Shown here piece after piece: positions 21,572-32,502 of a DNA stretch of 64,000 bases. Under the pieces are notes generated by a model. The model had not been told where the DNA came from. It worked only from the letters and a program-made list of their open reading frames with translations, and did no database searches. Location of the stretch: positions 78,458,452-78,522,451 of the forward strand of contig OW386286.2 of NCBI GenBank assembly GCA_936432065.2, read 5' to 3'. The position numbers and the translations under genes were made by a program. Source of the DNA: Rutpela maculata. Its lineage: Eukaryota > Arthropoda > Insecta > Coleoptera > Cerambycidae. Numbering within the stretch: position 1 is the stretch's first letter; each line of letters starts with the position of its first letter.

Positions 21572-23098
21572 TAAACAAATTAACAAATAAACAATTGAGG
21601 TCACCTAAAATGGGAATAACATGTCGTTCCATGATGAAAAGAGATATTCTCCAAAAAGGCAATTTAACTTTTAGCACAAACAGAAACTTAAAAAAGACAA
21701 TATTTTCCGAAATATAAAAAGAACAGTTTTCACTCCTCTACATCCGTAAAAAAAACTCTTCTAAACGTTATGAAACTACGGACTCATCGTTTTTTTTTTT
21801 AATTTTAAGGGTGAAACTCACGAATCCCCAAATTTTTATTGACTTTCTATTTTTTCTTTTTTAAAATGTACTTTCCTGTTCTAATATAAGAAATTTATTC
21901 CAGGTAGTCATTAAATTTCGTCATTAAAAATCCAGCAGCATAACGTATGCCCCAGGAAAATTATTATGAAGTGATTATAGTTACCACAAGCGAGTAATAA
22001 ATAGTGTAAGTGTAAGCTCAATCTATAGATCAAAACGAGATGTCATCTTAGGTTTAATCTAAGCTACGTGTCAACAATGTATGTACATATAAACATTGAT
22101 TTCAACTGAATGGGTAGAGAAAATAAATAATGAAGTAAGAAGGATAAAAGCACACGTGAATTCACGATTTGGGAATTAAGTTACTATATCCCAGAAGTAA
22201 CTACTACAGTAAAGATCATATATTTTTTCGTTTATATATTTGCTCTGATTTTATTTGTCGTGCAGATAAAGTGGAGTCACGGCTGCTCCTTCACGTAAAA
22301 TAAACAATACCTAAGCTTTCAGTTGTACTTTTTCAGCAGCACTTCAGATGATTGTACTTCTCCGGACAACTCGGTCAGTTTTCCTTTGGTAATTTCTATT
22401 TGCTATGCCTTGTTATAAAACTCAAAAGGCCTAAGTCTTCAAGCAAGCATAAGACATTAGTACTCTTTAAATGTATAAGTAGTCAAAAATAACAATATTG
22501 AAAAGGAATAAAAATTACAAGTAAAAATTTCACTTTTCGCCGGTTTGTTCAATATTCAGAAATACTTGTCGCAATTCTTTAAAAATAAATTTTTTAGGTA
22601 TTAATTGGTATATTTTTAATTTTACTTATCTCCCAATAATGCCATCTTAATTGACGAAACACTCGTCAGTGTATTATGCAATATTTTTGTTTTTGAAAAA
22701 CCTTATGAAAAGTTAGAGCACTCTTCAGTCAATTTTCTTCCATAAAGTATTTTCACTTATAATATCCCTAGAGCTTAAACTATTTCCAGAAATTTTTTCG
22801 AGGTCATGAATTTTCTTAAAATATTCATGAACGATGAAAAATTTCCGGATATTAATTTAAGCTCGTGGGATATTCGGTAAGAAAATTTCACATCATTATT
22901 TTATAAGTTAATATCATGCCAAAATTGAACATTTTTATTACGAATGACAAAAATTCATTCATCATAGTGAGCTATGGAATAACAACGGGTGGTTAAGTTT
23001 CACCACCTGTCATCGAGTTATTGTGTTTGGGCAATTAGGTAATTTATTAGATTGTGTTTTTGAAAATGTCCCGTTTTGGAAAGGGTAGTCAAGATATT
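21572..23098. other. Unassigned AT-rich stretch
   Basis: No gene, element terminus or tandem array recognised. A short GGTGG...CCACC hairpin is visible near 22988. The right edge is the pentanucleotide tail of the next LINE. Confidence 0.4.
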
Positions 23099-23518
23099 AT
23101 AGAATAGAATATAATAGAATAGAATAAGTTTTATTTGTGCAAAAATGTATAGAAATTGTACAAAAATAAACAGTTAAGTCACAGAAACCTAGTAAAAGGT
23201 TTGTTCGTGACTCCTGTAATATTTACAATTTGTTGATATGGCAGTAATAATATTACATATAAAAAGTTTCTAAAAAACAATAAAATAGTACTTACAACTA
23301 AAGTAAATCTAAATGAAATAACACAAGGTACATTCTTACAATAAAATAATATAAAGTGTTAAGTTACTAATTTTACAAGTTTCTTAAATACAATTAAATA
23401 GTACTTTTTACTAAAGTAAAATTGAAAATAAAATTCTTACACTAAAATAATATAAGGTTTTAAGTAATTTACTAATTATACAAGTTAGGGTATTCTATAA
23501 TTACAAAAATGTAGGACG

Positions 23519-26476
23519 CTAGATAAATATGTGATCAAGATTTATATTTGAATTTTTAATCCACATTTTAATTTTTTTACTGTATAAAATGATGCTGCCA
23601 TTAAATAGTCTAAGTTCATTCGGTAGTATATTGTAAATTTTAGATAGGTAATACAGGGAATATTTTTGAGTTGTCGTTTTGTGTGAGATAGGAAGTATGC
23701 ATTTATGATTTTTTATTGCTCTGGTGTTATATTCATGTTCAAAACGGGTTACGGAATTTTTATGCTTATAATAATATTTCAGTATATCAAATACATACAG
23801 TTCTCTTAAAGTGAAAACATTAAAATTCGAGAACAAGATTCTAGTTGGGTAACGCATTGGTTTCCTAAGGATGGTTTTAATAATTATTTTCTGACAGACA
23901 AATACTTTTTCTAGATTATTTTTATAAGTTCCACCCCAGGACAGAATGCCATACGTTAACAACGGCTGTACAAGAGCATAGTAACAATTCCTAATCAATT
24001 TATTACTAAGAATGCCGCTTAAACTTTTAAATATGAACATGCATTTTTTTAATCTTTTTGTTAAACAGTTAATGTGTTCATGCCATTTAAGAGACTGATC
24101 AATGATTACGCCAAGGTATTTGATGTTATTAGTTTGTTCAATATACGAGGGACAATTACATGCATTTCGATTGCATATATCCTGGTGTAGAATTAATTGA
24201 TTTAAATTGACTTTGTCACGAAGTGAAAAACATATAAATTTTGATTTTGATGTATTCAGTTTTAGCAAACTGCTATTCAACCATATTGTTATAACTTGTA
24301 ATATGTGTTCAGATTTTGAGCGAACGTCCTCCCAAGAATCACCGCTAACGTGAATAACTGTATCGTCGGCATAAGCAAAAATGCTCACACTATCCGTATC
24401 AGTATTTATAAACAAATCATTAACGTAAATTATGAAAAGTACAGGGCCAAGAACTGTACCTTGTGGTACACCACACGTTAGTGTTGATTCGCTACTCCTT
24501 TCATTATTTGTTACAACATATTGTTGTCTGTTGCTGAGATAAGTTTTTATTAAATTATAGGAACAGCCTCGGACCCCGTACATTTCTAATTTTTCCAGAA
24601 GCTTTACATGGCTGATAGTATCAAATGCCTTTGCTAGATCTAGAAAGATAGCAGCTGTCGGTATGCTTTTATTTACATCATTATATATTTTTGTTGTCAA
24701 TGCCGTAATTGCATCCTGGGTGCATTTATTTTGTCTGAATCCGAATTGATTATTTGAAAGGATGTTGTATTTTTCGAAATAATTATACAATCGTGCGGTT
24801 ATTGCTTTTTCAAAAATTTTTGCTATATTTGATATGAGAGAGATTGGACGATAGTTTGCCATCTGATTACGATCGCCACCTTTATGTAATGGTTTAACAA
24901 TAGCGCACTTTAATATTTGAGGAAATATTCCCGACGTCATTGACATATTTATTAACTGAGTTAGTGGTTTCACTATATATAATAATATTATTTTTATGGT
25001 GGGTGATTGTATGCCATTTATTCCTGGAGAGACATTATTACCTAGACTGTTAATGTAATTGGTAGTTTCTTGTTCAAGAATCGGCTCTAAAAACAGTGAA
25101 TGAACAACTCGTTTAATCTTGCTTTTAGTATTATTATTAGTTTTTGGTATACTTTTTGTGATGTTTGAGCCAACATTTAGAAAATGATTGTTGAAACTTT
25201 CGGCAATTTCTTTATTTTGTGTTATAGTATGATTATCTTTTATAATTTCTTCAATTTTGTTATTATTATTATTTTTATTATGTATTACTTCATTTGTGAT
25301 TTCCCAGATTTTTTTAGGATTATTTAAATTATTTTTTATTAGATTTGAAAAGTATTCTTTCTTGGTTTTTTTTAATAAACAATTTAAGTGATTTTTGTAT
25401 AATTTATAGTGCTCTTTTAATTGCAGATTATTGGGTTCTTTCATTGTTTTTAGGTACATATTGTTTTTGTTGTTGATTGATGTTATTAACCCTTGCGTTA
25501 CCCACTGTTTTCTTTTAATATGTTTTCTGGTCAATGTTCTAGTTTCAGTTGCTGCGTTTAGAATATCTTTTATTTTGTTTATAAACTTTTCTGTGTTAAT
25601 ATTTATGTCATTTGTGTTTAATACATCTACCCAGTTTACTTTAGCTATATTTTCTAGTACTTCTTTATGATTAACGTTTCGTATTATATTATGTGAGTTA
25701 GCTTTGTTGGATTCAAAATTTTTTATTTGTAATATACAGGGTAAGTGATCTGTTATTTGGAAGCTTGATACTATGACATTGAAAAATGGATCAGTTAAGT
25801 TTGATTTAATAAACATATGATCAAGACATGTTTTTGTTTGTTCTTGAATTCTAGTTGGAGTATTAATATATGATTTAAATCCGTTTAAGGCTAACGTATT
25901 TAAATAGGTTTCAGTACTATGTGAAATTGGGGCAGTTTCTATTATATTGATATTCATATCACCAACCAAGATTTCAGTATCCAGTTTGCAATATTCCGAT
26001 AAGTAAGTGTCCAGATGGGTATTAAAGTCATTTACATCGCAGCTATGAGATCTGTAAATACCGGTTATTCCAATATTTTTATTTGTCTTGTCTTTAAATA
26101 TTAGACGCATAAAGCTGAAATTTTCAATTTTAACAATTTTTACAGAGTGTGACAGATTACTTTTGACGTATATTATGACACCATCATTTTTATTTAATTT
26201 ACTTTCATTACAATACATATTAAAATCATTTAAATGGTATAATTGTTCATTTTCTATTATAAATGTCTCCGTGAGTACAATAATCTCAAATCTATTTTCC
26301 AGATTATATAAATATGTTTCAAGTTCCTCAATATTCTTGTTTATGCTTCTTATGTTTGTGTGAATGAGATTTAAATAGTTATTATCACAAATTAGGTAAT
26401 TTCTTAGGTCTTGTGTAGTGCTACAGATTTTCGTTTCATAGTGTTTATCAAGTACGTTAATTAATGAGTCTGTCAT
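23519..26476 (-). CDS. ORF2p: endonuclease-reverse transcriptase, 985 aa
   Basis: The N-terminal third is an AP-type endonuclease: IHTNIRSI near residue 40, TETF near 70, VGDMNINI near 170 and DHLPC near 240. The RT spans roughly residues 490-780 with AKAFDTISH, GVPQGTVLGPVLF and the catalytic YADD near residue 700. A C-terminal thumb/linker region follows (YALVQPLLTYGILSWGG). It nicks target DNA and reverse-transcribes element RNA at the nick. No internal stop or frameshift, so it could be intact. Confidence 0.92.
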   Translation of the reverse strand: MTDSLINVLDKHYETKICSTTQDLRNYLICDNNYLNLIHTNIRSINKNIEELETYLYNLENRFEIIVLTETFIIENEQLYHLNDFNMYCNESKLNKNDGVIIYVKSNLSHSVKIVKIENFSFMRLIFKDKTNKNIGITGIYRSHSCDVNDFNTHLDTYLSEYCKLDTEILVGDMNINIIETAPISHSTETYLNTLALNGFKSYINTPTRIQEQTKTCLDHMFIKSNLTDPFFNVIVSSFQITDHLPCILQIKNFESNKANSHNIIRNVNHKEVLENIAKVNWVDVLNTNDININTEKFINKIKDILNAATETRTLTRKHIKRKQWVTQGLITSINNKNNMYLKTMKEPNNLQLKEHYKLYKNHLNCLLKKTKKEYFSNLIKNNLNNPKKIWEITNEVIHNKNNNNNKIEEIIKDNHTITQNKEIAESFNNHFLNVGSNITKSIPKTNNNTKSKIKRVVHSLFLEPILEQETTNYINSLGNNVSPGINGIQSPTIKIILLYIVKPLTQLINMSMTSGIFPQILKCAIVKPLHKGGDRNQMANYRPISLISNIAKIFEKAITARLYNYFEKYNILSNNQFGFRQNKCTQDAITALTTKIYNDVNKSIPTAAIFLDLAKAFDTISHVKLLEKLEMYGVRGCSYNLIKTYLSNRQQYVVTNNERSSESTLTCGVPQGTVLGPVLFIIYVNDLFINTDTDSVSIFAYADDTVIHVSGDSWEDVRSKSEHILQVITIWLNSSLLKLNTSKSKFICFSLRDKVNLNQLILHQDICNRNACNCPSYIEQTNNIKYLGVIIDQSLKWHEHINCLTKRLKKCMFIFKSLSGILSNKLIRNCYYALVQPLLTYGILSWGGTYKNNLEKVFVCQKIIIKTILRKPMRYPTRILFSNFNVFTLRELYVFDILKYYYKHKNSVTRFEHEYNTRAIKNHKCILPISHKTTTQKYSLYYLSKIYNILPNELRLFNGSIILYSKKIKMWIKNSNINLDHIFI

Positions 26477-26533
26477 AAGGAGAAAAAATGTTTATATAGC
26501 ATACCACTTTAGGACTAAACTGCAGGGATGTAC

Positions 26534-27289
26534 TTAGGACGATCGCAACTTACACAAATCAGCTTCAGTTTGGACACTTATCACTGAACTGTTGTCACTT
26601 TTCCTAACTAGCACTTGCTCTCTTCTGAACCACACATATTTAAAGTTATTTTCGCGTGCAATATTCTTCGTAAGGAATAAAAGATTTCTATAATACTGAG
26701 TAAGATTTTCATTAATATATATCTTAGTTTCCTGCGGGGTGCCTTTATTTATGACTGCATTTTTCTTACTTATAAATTCGTTCCTTTTTTTCTTTGTGGC
26801 AAATTCAACTACGATTGAGCCGGGTTTTTGTTTTTGTTTGGAATGAATTCGTCGTACACTTTCAACATCACTCTCCGTTAGTTCTACATTAATTTCTGTC
26901 GCAACTTGCTTGACAATTTCGTCCACGTTTTCATTATCTCTTTCTGGAACATTGAATATTTCCACGTTACTTTTCTTGTCATATTGTTCCAGTTTATTTA
27001 TTCTTAATTTTAAATAAAAAATAACTTTATCTTTCTCTTCGTTTTCTTTAGTCATTTTCGTAATTGTGGTAGTTAATTTTGCTATTAGGTCATTGTTCTT
27101 CTCCAGAGTCTCCTTCATTTCATCGTATTGGTTGCTTATAAACTCTGTAGATTTTTTCATCTCGTTAATATCTTCCAACTTCGAGTTTATTTGATTAAGT
27201 GTTTTTTTAATTTCTAATAGTTCCTTCTTTGTAGTGTCTGAACTCATCTCCTCTTCTTTATTATTTCTTGTTCTCCTGTGGTTTACCAT
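26534..27289 (-). CDS. ORF1p: coiled-coil, FP25K-like nucleic-acid-binding protein, 251 aa
   Basis: A hydrophilic N-terminus with heptad-type Leu/Ile spacing (residues about 20-105, KKELLEIKKTLNQINSK) suggests a coiled coil. Residues about 105-250 resemble the baculovirus FP25K-like domain used as ORF1 in many insect LINEs (IFNVPER, then VRRIHSK, PGSIVVEF, IYINENLT and YVWFRREQVLVRK). The expected role is RNA binding and RNP assembly. The frame is intact and ends 57 bp before the ORF2 start. Confidence 0.85.
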   Translation of the reverse strand: MVNHRRTRNNKEEEMSSDTTKKELLEIKKTLNQINSKLEDINEMKKSTEFISNQYDEMKETLEKNNDLIAKLTTTITKMTKENEEKDKVIFYLKLRINKLEQYDKKSNVEIFNVPERDNENVDEIVKQVATEINVELTESDVESVRRIHSKQKQKPGSIVVEFATKKKRNEFISKKNAVINKGTPQETKIYINENLTQYYRNLLFLTKNIARENNFKYVWFRREQVLVRKSDNSSVISVQTEADLCKLRSS

Positions 27290-27384
27290 GAAGGTTAATA
27301 CAGACCTGTGCTAGGTTTATATTTTTATCAATTATTATTAGTGCCGTTATTTCACTTGACTTTTCACAGCGTTGTAAGAAGAGG

Positions 27385-28451
27385 TTCAACACTTAATTCC
27401 AGATAATACTAAAAAATCCAAAGTGAGTGTTTGGAAGCGGTTCATGGAATTTTGTAGAGAAAAGTCCTATAACATTGATGATAAAATCTATTTCCACTGA
27501 GCAGCTAGCTCATATCTTGGAAGATTTCGCTTTTAATATGAAGAAGCAAAATTCTGAGCACCATAGAGAAAGTGTCGTGAAAGTAATGTTTAATTCCACG
27601 GAAGAAATGTTTTTTTGATAAATATAATAGAAAGTTTGATCCGTTTTCAGATGTTGAGTTTGTAGCAGCCAGGGCAGCACGGGATGCTAAACGAAGACAA
27701 CTTCAAAAGGACCCCTCGAGAAGAAAATTAAGTGCTTCGATACTGAGTAACGAAGAATATGAGAATATTCTTCAGATGTATGATGAGGATACTCCTGATG
27801 GTCTTCAACGTATGTTTTTTTTGTTGTATCTCATGAATTAGCATGGAGATGTGGGGAAGGATGCGCAGCTTGTGTAAATTATTTTTTTAAGAAAAAGACA
27901 ATATGGGAAATTACACAGGGCGAATAGAATACAATCCAATTTTTTCAAAGACAGCTCAAGGTGGTTTGAGGAAATTGGCTGATAGCAAGTGGCTCATTGC
28001 AAATATTTCTAATCCAAGTCTATCTGTTTAGAAAGTTAATGGAAAAGAGAGGTAAATTCAAAAAAGTGACAGATTATTTTTATTTCCTAATGAAAACTTG
28101 AATAAGTTCAATGCAAAAAGTTGGTATAAAAATTGCCCAATTGGAAAAAGCACCATTTCTACTTGGTTTAAGTTGGCAGCAGCTGAAATGGGTATTGATT
28201 CTAAAAATGTCAAAGTCACAAACCATTGAGGAAGAGCTACGGCTGTTTCAAATCTTGCTAAAGCAGGAATTGGTGAACAACAGCTTATAAAGATTATGGG
28301 ACATAGCAATAGCCAGTTAAGCCCTATTTGCAACTGTATAGTACACACCCTCAGAATATAAATTGAAGCGATGAGGGGCAGAACTCACAGTACATTTATA
28401 AGTGGCGTTCTGGATGAAAGCACTAGTTCTAATCAGCAAAGTAGAGTTTAA
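27385..28451 (+). pseudogene. Crypton-like tyrosine recombinase, decayed
   Basis: Joined across frameshifts and stops, the plus strand follows an insect Crypton-type recombinase. An N-terminal helical segment (SVWKRFMEFCREK) comes first, then AARAARDAKRRQLQKDPSRR. ELAWRCGE (catalytic Arg region) lies near 27840, TGRIEYNPIFSKTAQGG near 27920, and WYKNCPIGKSTIS near 28130. The ATAVSNLAKAGIGEQQL and IMGHSNSQ blocks follow (conserved HxxR and H region), where the His-x-x-Arg is broken by a TGA. The frame ends at TAA 28449. Such enzymes cut and rejoin DNA through an active-site Tyr; that Tyr region is degraded. Confidence 0.65.
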
Positions 28452-28689
28452 AATATTTGTACCTTTAATATTACTAATAATTATGTCAATAAGTAGAGAG
28501 TAAGTTTCCTCAAATATTGTGTTGTCAAAAACAAATCAATTAAAGTACTTTTTTATTAATACAACTTATCTCTAATAGTGAAACATTAATATCAAAATAT
28601 AGGTATTTGTTATTTTAAATATGTTAATACAGATTTTGAATAAAATAGATCTATATTTCTAGACTTAACTTTAAAAAAATATCACGACA
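28452..28689. other. Unassigned AT-rich spacer
   Basis: No feature recognised between the Crypton remnant and the tandem array. Confidence 0.4.
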
Positions 28690-29215
28690 CCATGATTTTT
28701 AAGGTGCAATTTCTTAGTTTAATAAAATAGGATTTCCCTACTTTAGTTATATGAAACATTTATAAATAACTTAAAGACTTATATTTTCATCCGTTATTAA
28801 CGTTAATCTAGTAAAAGTGGTCAAACTAATTATTTTTGATAATTATTCTGAAAACCATTAGGAGAGAATATACTTTTTAAAATGCGAAATTCTTTAGTGA
28901 AATAAAAAGCAATTTTGTAACTTTAGTTACATAAATATTTTATAAATAACTTAAGGACATCTTATATTTTCGTTTCTTATTAACTTGAATCTACTAATGT
29001 TGGTAGAACATCATTTCTTTTTGATAATTATTCTGAAGTACCTACCTACTTCAAGATTTATATGTTTAATAAAATACGAAATTTCTTAGTGAAATAACAT
29101 ACCATTCTCTTCTTTTTATAAATAACTTAAAACCATATTATATTTCCGTTTTTTTTTTAACTTTGGTCTACTAAAATTGGTGGAACATCATTTATTTCTG
29201 ATAATATTACTTAAA
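28690..29215. repeat. Tandem array, about three units of about 180 bp
   Basis: The phrase TTTATAAATAACTTAA recurs near 28759, 28939 and 29115. It is followed each time by TATATTTT/C and a CTAnTnnnnnTGGT block, then TTTTGATAAT. Units are diverged and the last is shortened. AT-rich, without coding content; looks like a small satellite. Confidence 0.7.
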
Positions 29216-29416
29216 TGCGAGCAGAGGGAATGTATTCATTCTTGTCGCAGAGACAATAATTAACAACTTCTAGGCGGCCATGGAATAATAAAAGGTAACA
29301 AAATAGTAATGGCTGCCGCATTTACAGACATAAATTAGAATAATTTTTACATTCTAATTATAACAAAATTTGATTATCAGCCAAAAGAATAAGGTGCATG
29401 GGCATATAGCACAAAA

Positions 29417-29617
29417 ATGGCTCCAGGTTCTAAAACATATGTTTTGTGTATTTTGTACAAAAAGCATTCAGACATTGAAAAATATCATCGTCAGCTTACC
29501 TACTTGTCACAATTAGTTGAAGATATTCATTATGAAGAAATATTGGACGTAAATTTATTCAGAAGAATCCAAGAATATCTACTAAAATCTTCAAGTAAAT
29601 TTAATAGACTGAATTAA
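29417..29617 (+). CDS. Hypothetical 66-aa ORF
   Basis: ATG at 29417, stop at 29615. The protein is mixed-charge and hydrophilic with many Tyr, Leu and Glu (QLTYLSQLVEDIHYEEI). I recognise no family, and there is no splice or promoter support. Could be the end of a decayed transposon protein or chance. Confidence 0.15.
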   Translation: MAPGSKTYVLCILYKKHSDIEKYHRQLTYLSQLVEDIHYEEILDVNLFRRIQEYLLKSSSKFNRLN

Positions 29618-30224
29618 AACTAAATAAAATTGTGTCGAAATATTTCATATATTTTATTAAGCATAGAAATTTACAAGTTCAGTCTTCAGTCCTATTTATT
29701 CTCCATTAACACGAGAAGAATTCTTGCTAGACTTCCAAGTCCACTTAAATTTAGATACTTGCATGTGAGTTAATAAAATTTGTTAGTTTAATATATATTA
29801 TTGTGATACCCACAACTTTATTTTTGTAAACAAAAAAATAAATATTAACATATTAATTTGTGTACTTATAATATCCTCCTTTGCGTCGCCAATTAAATTT
29901 AATTCTAAAATCACTCCAACTCCCGCGTCTTTACTTTGACATTTTAAATGACAGAAAAATTTCCACTTATTAACTTGACAGAATGTAAAAAAATTCCGAA
30001 AATTTTTTGGGTTGCCATGGTAACTTAACAAAAAAACAAGCCTCTGATTGGTTAAAAAATGTGGCGTGAAATTTTCATATTTAATCATTTTTATATCTAA
30101 TGATTGATTATCTTTTTCAAAAATAACAAGGTTCCTCCTCTAGTTCAAAATAATAATTGATCACTGGCAATGAGGTACCAGCCAGTAATTCGATTACTGA
30201 GGACCGGCTTATCAAGACAGCGCC
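29618..30224. other. Unassigned AT-rich stretch
   Basis: Nothing recognised. A minus-strand open frame (29798-30088) shows no motif. Confidence 0.4.
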
Positions 30225-30815
30225 AGCGTTAGGTTTGTTTGCACCGGGGTTAAACGCTAACTCAGAATAAAGTGTTTATTTTGGTTGAGGGTAAAATTAA
30301 CCTTAGGTTAAATCCAGCGTTAATTTAGCTCGAGCTTCAAAGGGGAGGTTATGCCTGTTACCCCGAGGTTAACCTGAAACAGTTACGTGGAAAGTTAATG
30401 TTATTTTTTGCCAAAATTATTGACCAAGGAAGCTCTCGACGAAATACGCGTTGATAATGACGATGTTTTGGAATTTTTGGAACAAGAAAGACGGCCCTAC
30501 ATACTTAGGGTCGGCTTATTACTACAAGGTTAGGTTAGTTTGCTCCGTTTGCTAACTGGCTAACTGCAGTTTATTTTGGTCCAAGATAAAAGTAACTTTA
30601 GGTTAAAGTCAGGGTTAATTTAGCTCGAGCTTCAAAGTTGAGGTTATGCCTGTTAGCCTGAGGTTAATCTAAATATTTTGTTTCTTGTGGACAGTTGCAG
30701 TTGCTTAAATTATTGACAATGGAAGTTTTCGACGAAATAAACGATGATGACGATATTTTCGAATTATACGAAAAATACTTACGATGGTCCTACATATTTA
30801 GGGAACGAAATAATT
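30225..30815. repeat. Direct duplication of about 295 bp covering a Harbinger 5' end
   Basis: Unit 1 (about 30225-30520) and unit 2 (about 30520-30815) share TTAATTTAGCTCGAGCTTCAA, GAGGTTATGCCTGTTA and, downstream, a start of coding sequence (GAAG-TCTCGACGAAATA versus GAAG-TTTCGACGAAATA). Both carry the same truncated N-terminal codons, so the duplicated piece includes a 5' UTR and the first part of a gene. Confidence 0.65.
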
Positions 30816-30930
30816 CAATTGAAGATTATGACAATGTGGACTTTTTCATTAGCTTTAGGCTAAGGAAGCCTACAGTAATATTTATTTTGGAATAAATCGA
30901 GGCATTAATAGAGTTTCTACTTTTGTTGGT
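30719..30930 (+). pseudogene. PIF/Harbinger transposase N-terminal remnant
   Basis: From ATG 30719 the frame reads an acidic N-terminus (MEVFDEINDDDD). It is followed by RERNNSIEDYDNVDFF and FRLRKPTVIFILE, matching the N-terminal helices of Harbinger-type (HARBI1-like) transposases in insects. A TAA at 30893 stops it where the family normally continues with its DDE domain. No DDE part was found downstream. Recognition rests on about 65 residues. Confidence 0.5.
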
Positions 30931-31129
30931 GTTCCGTTCGTTTTTTTTTAATACAAAACAACCAAATATAACAAAAACGTAACAAAAGAAGTCACATATT
31001 TTCCGACAAATCACATTCAACCTAGAGACCTATAGAAAGCGTTAACAATCTCAGGTTATTGACTAACCCATACCACAAAATTTAGTGGATGAACGGATGC
31101 GAGCTTAATACCCACTTTTGTATTAAAAT

Positions 31130-31480
31130 ACGATATAGGGATTTCACTAATATTACGTGTATTATAAATATATTTAATTCATTGGTCGGATCAATATTGG
31201 AGCATTGTTGTATCTTCTGGGAGCCCTATTATCAATCTGACATTGACAGACTCGAAAGAGTATAAAAGAAAATAATAAATTTTATTTTATTTAAATTGCA
31301 TATTGATAAAACCAACATATGAACCACCCATGAAGAAATACTTCAATTGTTAGTATTAAGGTCTCTTAAGGAAAGATGCCCAAAATTATACAAAAATTTA
31401 GCTTTAACATAATTAATAATAGAATTACACAGATTTTTAGAAACTAAAATTATGGTACAAATTAGCTTTTGCCCCCAGAA
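31130..31480 (+). mobile_element. CR1-like LINE ORF2 C-terminal fragment
   Basis: The plus strand encodes LIRSILEHCCIFWEPYYQSD and DRLERV near 31180-31270, then EEILQLLVLRSLKERC near 31330-31385. These match the RT thumb/C-terminal region of the LINE at 17.9-20.7 kb (NSLVRSNIDYCQIIWSPFYR). In-frame stops are present. No tail was identified. Confidence 0.6.
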
Positions 31481-32502
31481 AATAAAATTGCAACTTAAAT
31501 ATTTTCACCTACGCATGCGTCGATTCTAGGACACACTGTATCATAAATAATTTATTTTATCTACTTCAACATAACACAAAGAAATTTGTTAAAGCAAATA
31601 TATCATGCTATAAATCTGTCAAAGTACTGGAGGTTATTACGGAGTTAAAACAATAGATTTCATAACACGGAGTACCTAATTTACATTTCGTATTCTTGGA
31701 AACTTCTGTGAATCACATTGAAACTCATAATGTTTAGACAAATCCGAACGTACTGACTACTGAGTGAGCATCCGGTCAAACTGAATAGTAGTTTTGGTTA
31801 TCTAAACTAACCTAATAATACGAACATATTTACATAGTATTCCATTATAACTTCGTTGGTAATAAAACATTTTAATTGTTAATATTACAAAAGGAAAATG
31901 GTATATACTTGAAAGATAAACAGTTTACTGTATTAGTTGCTCTAGGTTACAGAATAATGTTAGCTACTTTAAATATATACGTAAATACAGAGGGTTTTCC
32001 CGAGAGAAACTATTAAGGATAGGATTTTGCAGAATGAGAGGAAAATATGCATTTATTTTCGGTTTATTATAAATATTTAAAAAAATCATAAATGGTATAA
32101 TTTTTAAAATAGTTTCAGGTACTTCCCATTGCTCTAAGGAATATAACCATATACAGTTTTTATCGCAAATTTTGTATATAGTTAAATGCCGCTCTAATAA
32201 TGTAATTAGGAATTATACTTCGATAGTCACGTTTCTCAAGATCACAAATGTAGTTGTTCTCTTGCTCCGTTTCTGTACGTAATGTTTAAAGAAAGAAAAA
32301 TAAACAATGCTCCCAAACCTCTCTCCAGCCCAGTGTTCTGATTCATTATACCTAGTTCTTACATTTCATGTGAGCAGTTAATTGTGTGTGACAGTGTGTT
32401 TGTTTACCATGGCAAGAAAAGAAAAGCTGATGCTATAAAATCGATCAGAAAGAAACTAAGGAAATTAGAGACAAAATTGGAAAGTATTTTCTTCAAACAA
32501 GC
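31481..32502. other. Unassigned AT-rich stretch
   Basis: No gene or repeat recognised. A short open run after ATG 32409 (basic, Lys-rich) is too small to judge. Confidence 0.4.

Larger units (their letters stand above)
23099..27300 (-). mobile_element. Two-ORF non-LTR retrotransposon, well preserved (about 4.2 kb)
   Basis: Minus-strand order: ORF1 (27289-26534), a 57 bp gap, ORF2 (26476-23519), a 3' UTR of about 390 bp, and an (ATTCT)n tail at 23099-23128. ORF2 is a single uninterrupted 985-codon frame, unusual among the decayed elements here. There is no RNase H, and the EN+RT layout with an FP-like ORF1 fits the CR1/Kiri-like insect groups. The exact 5' end and target duplication were not resolved; the Crypton remnant starts within about 90 bp of the ORF1 start. 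Confidence 0.88.
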
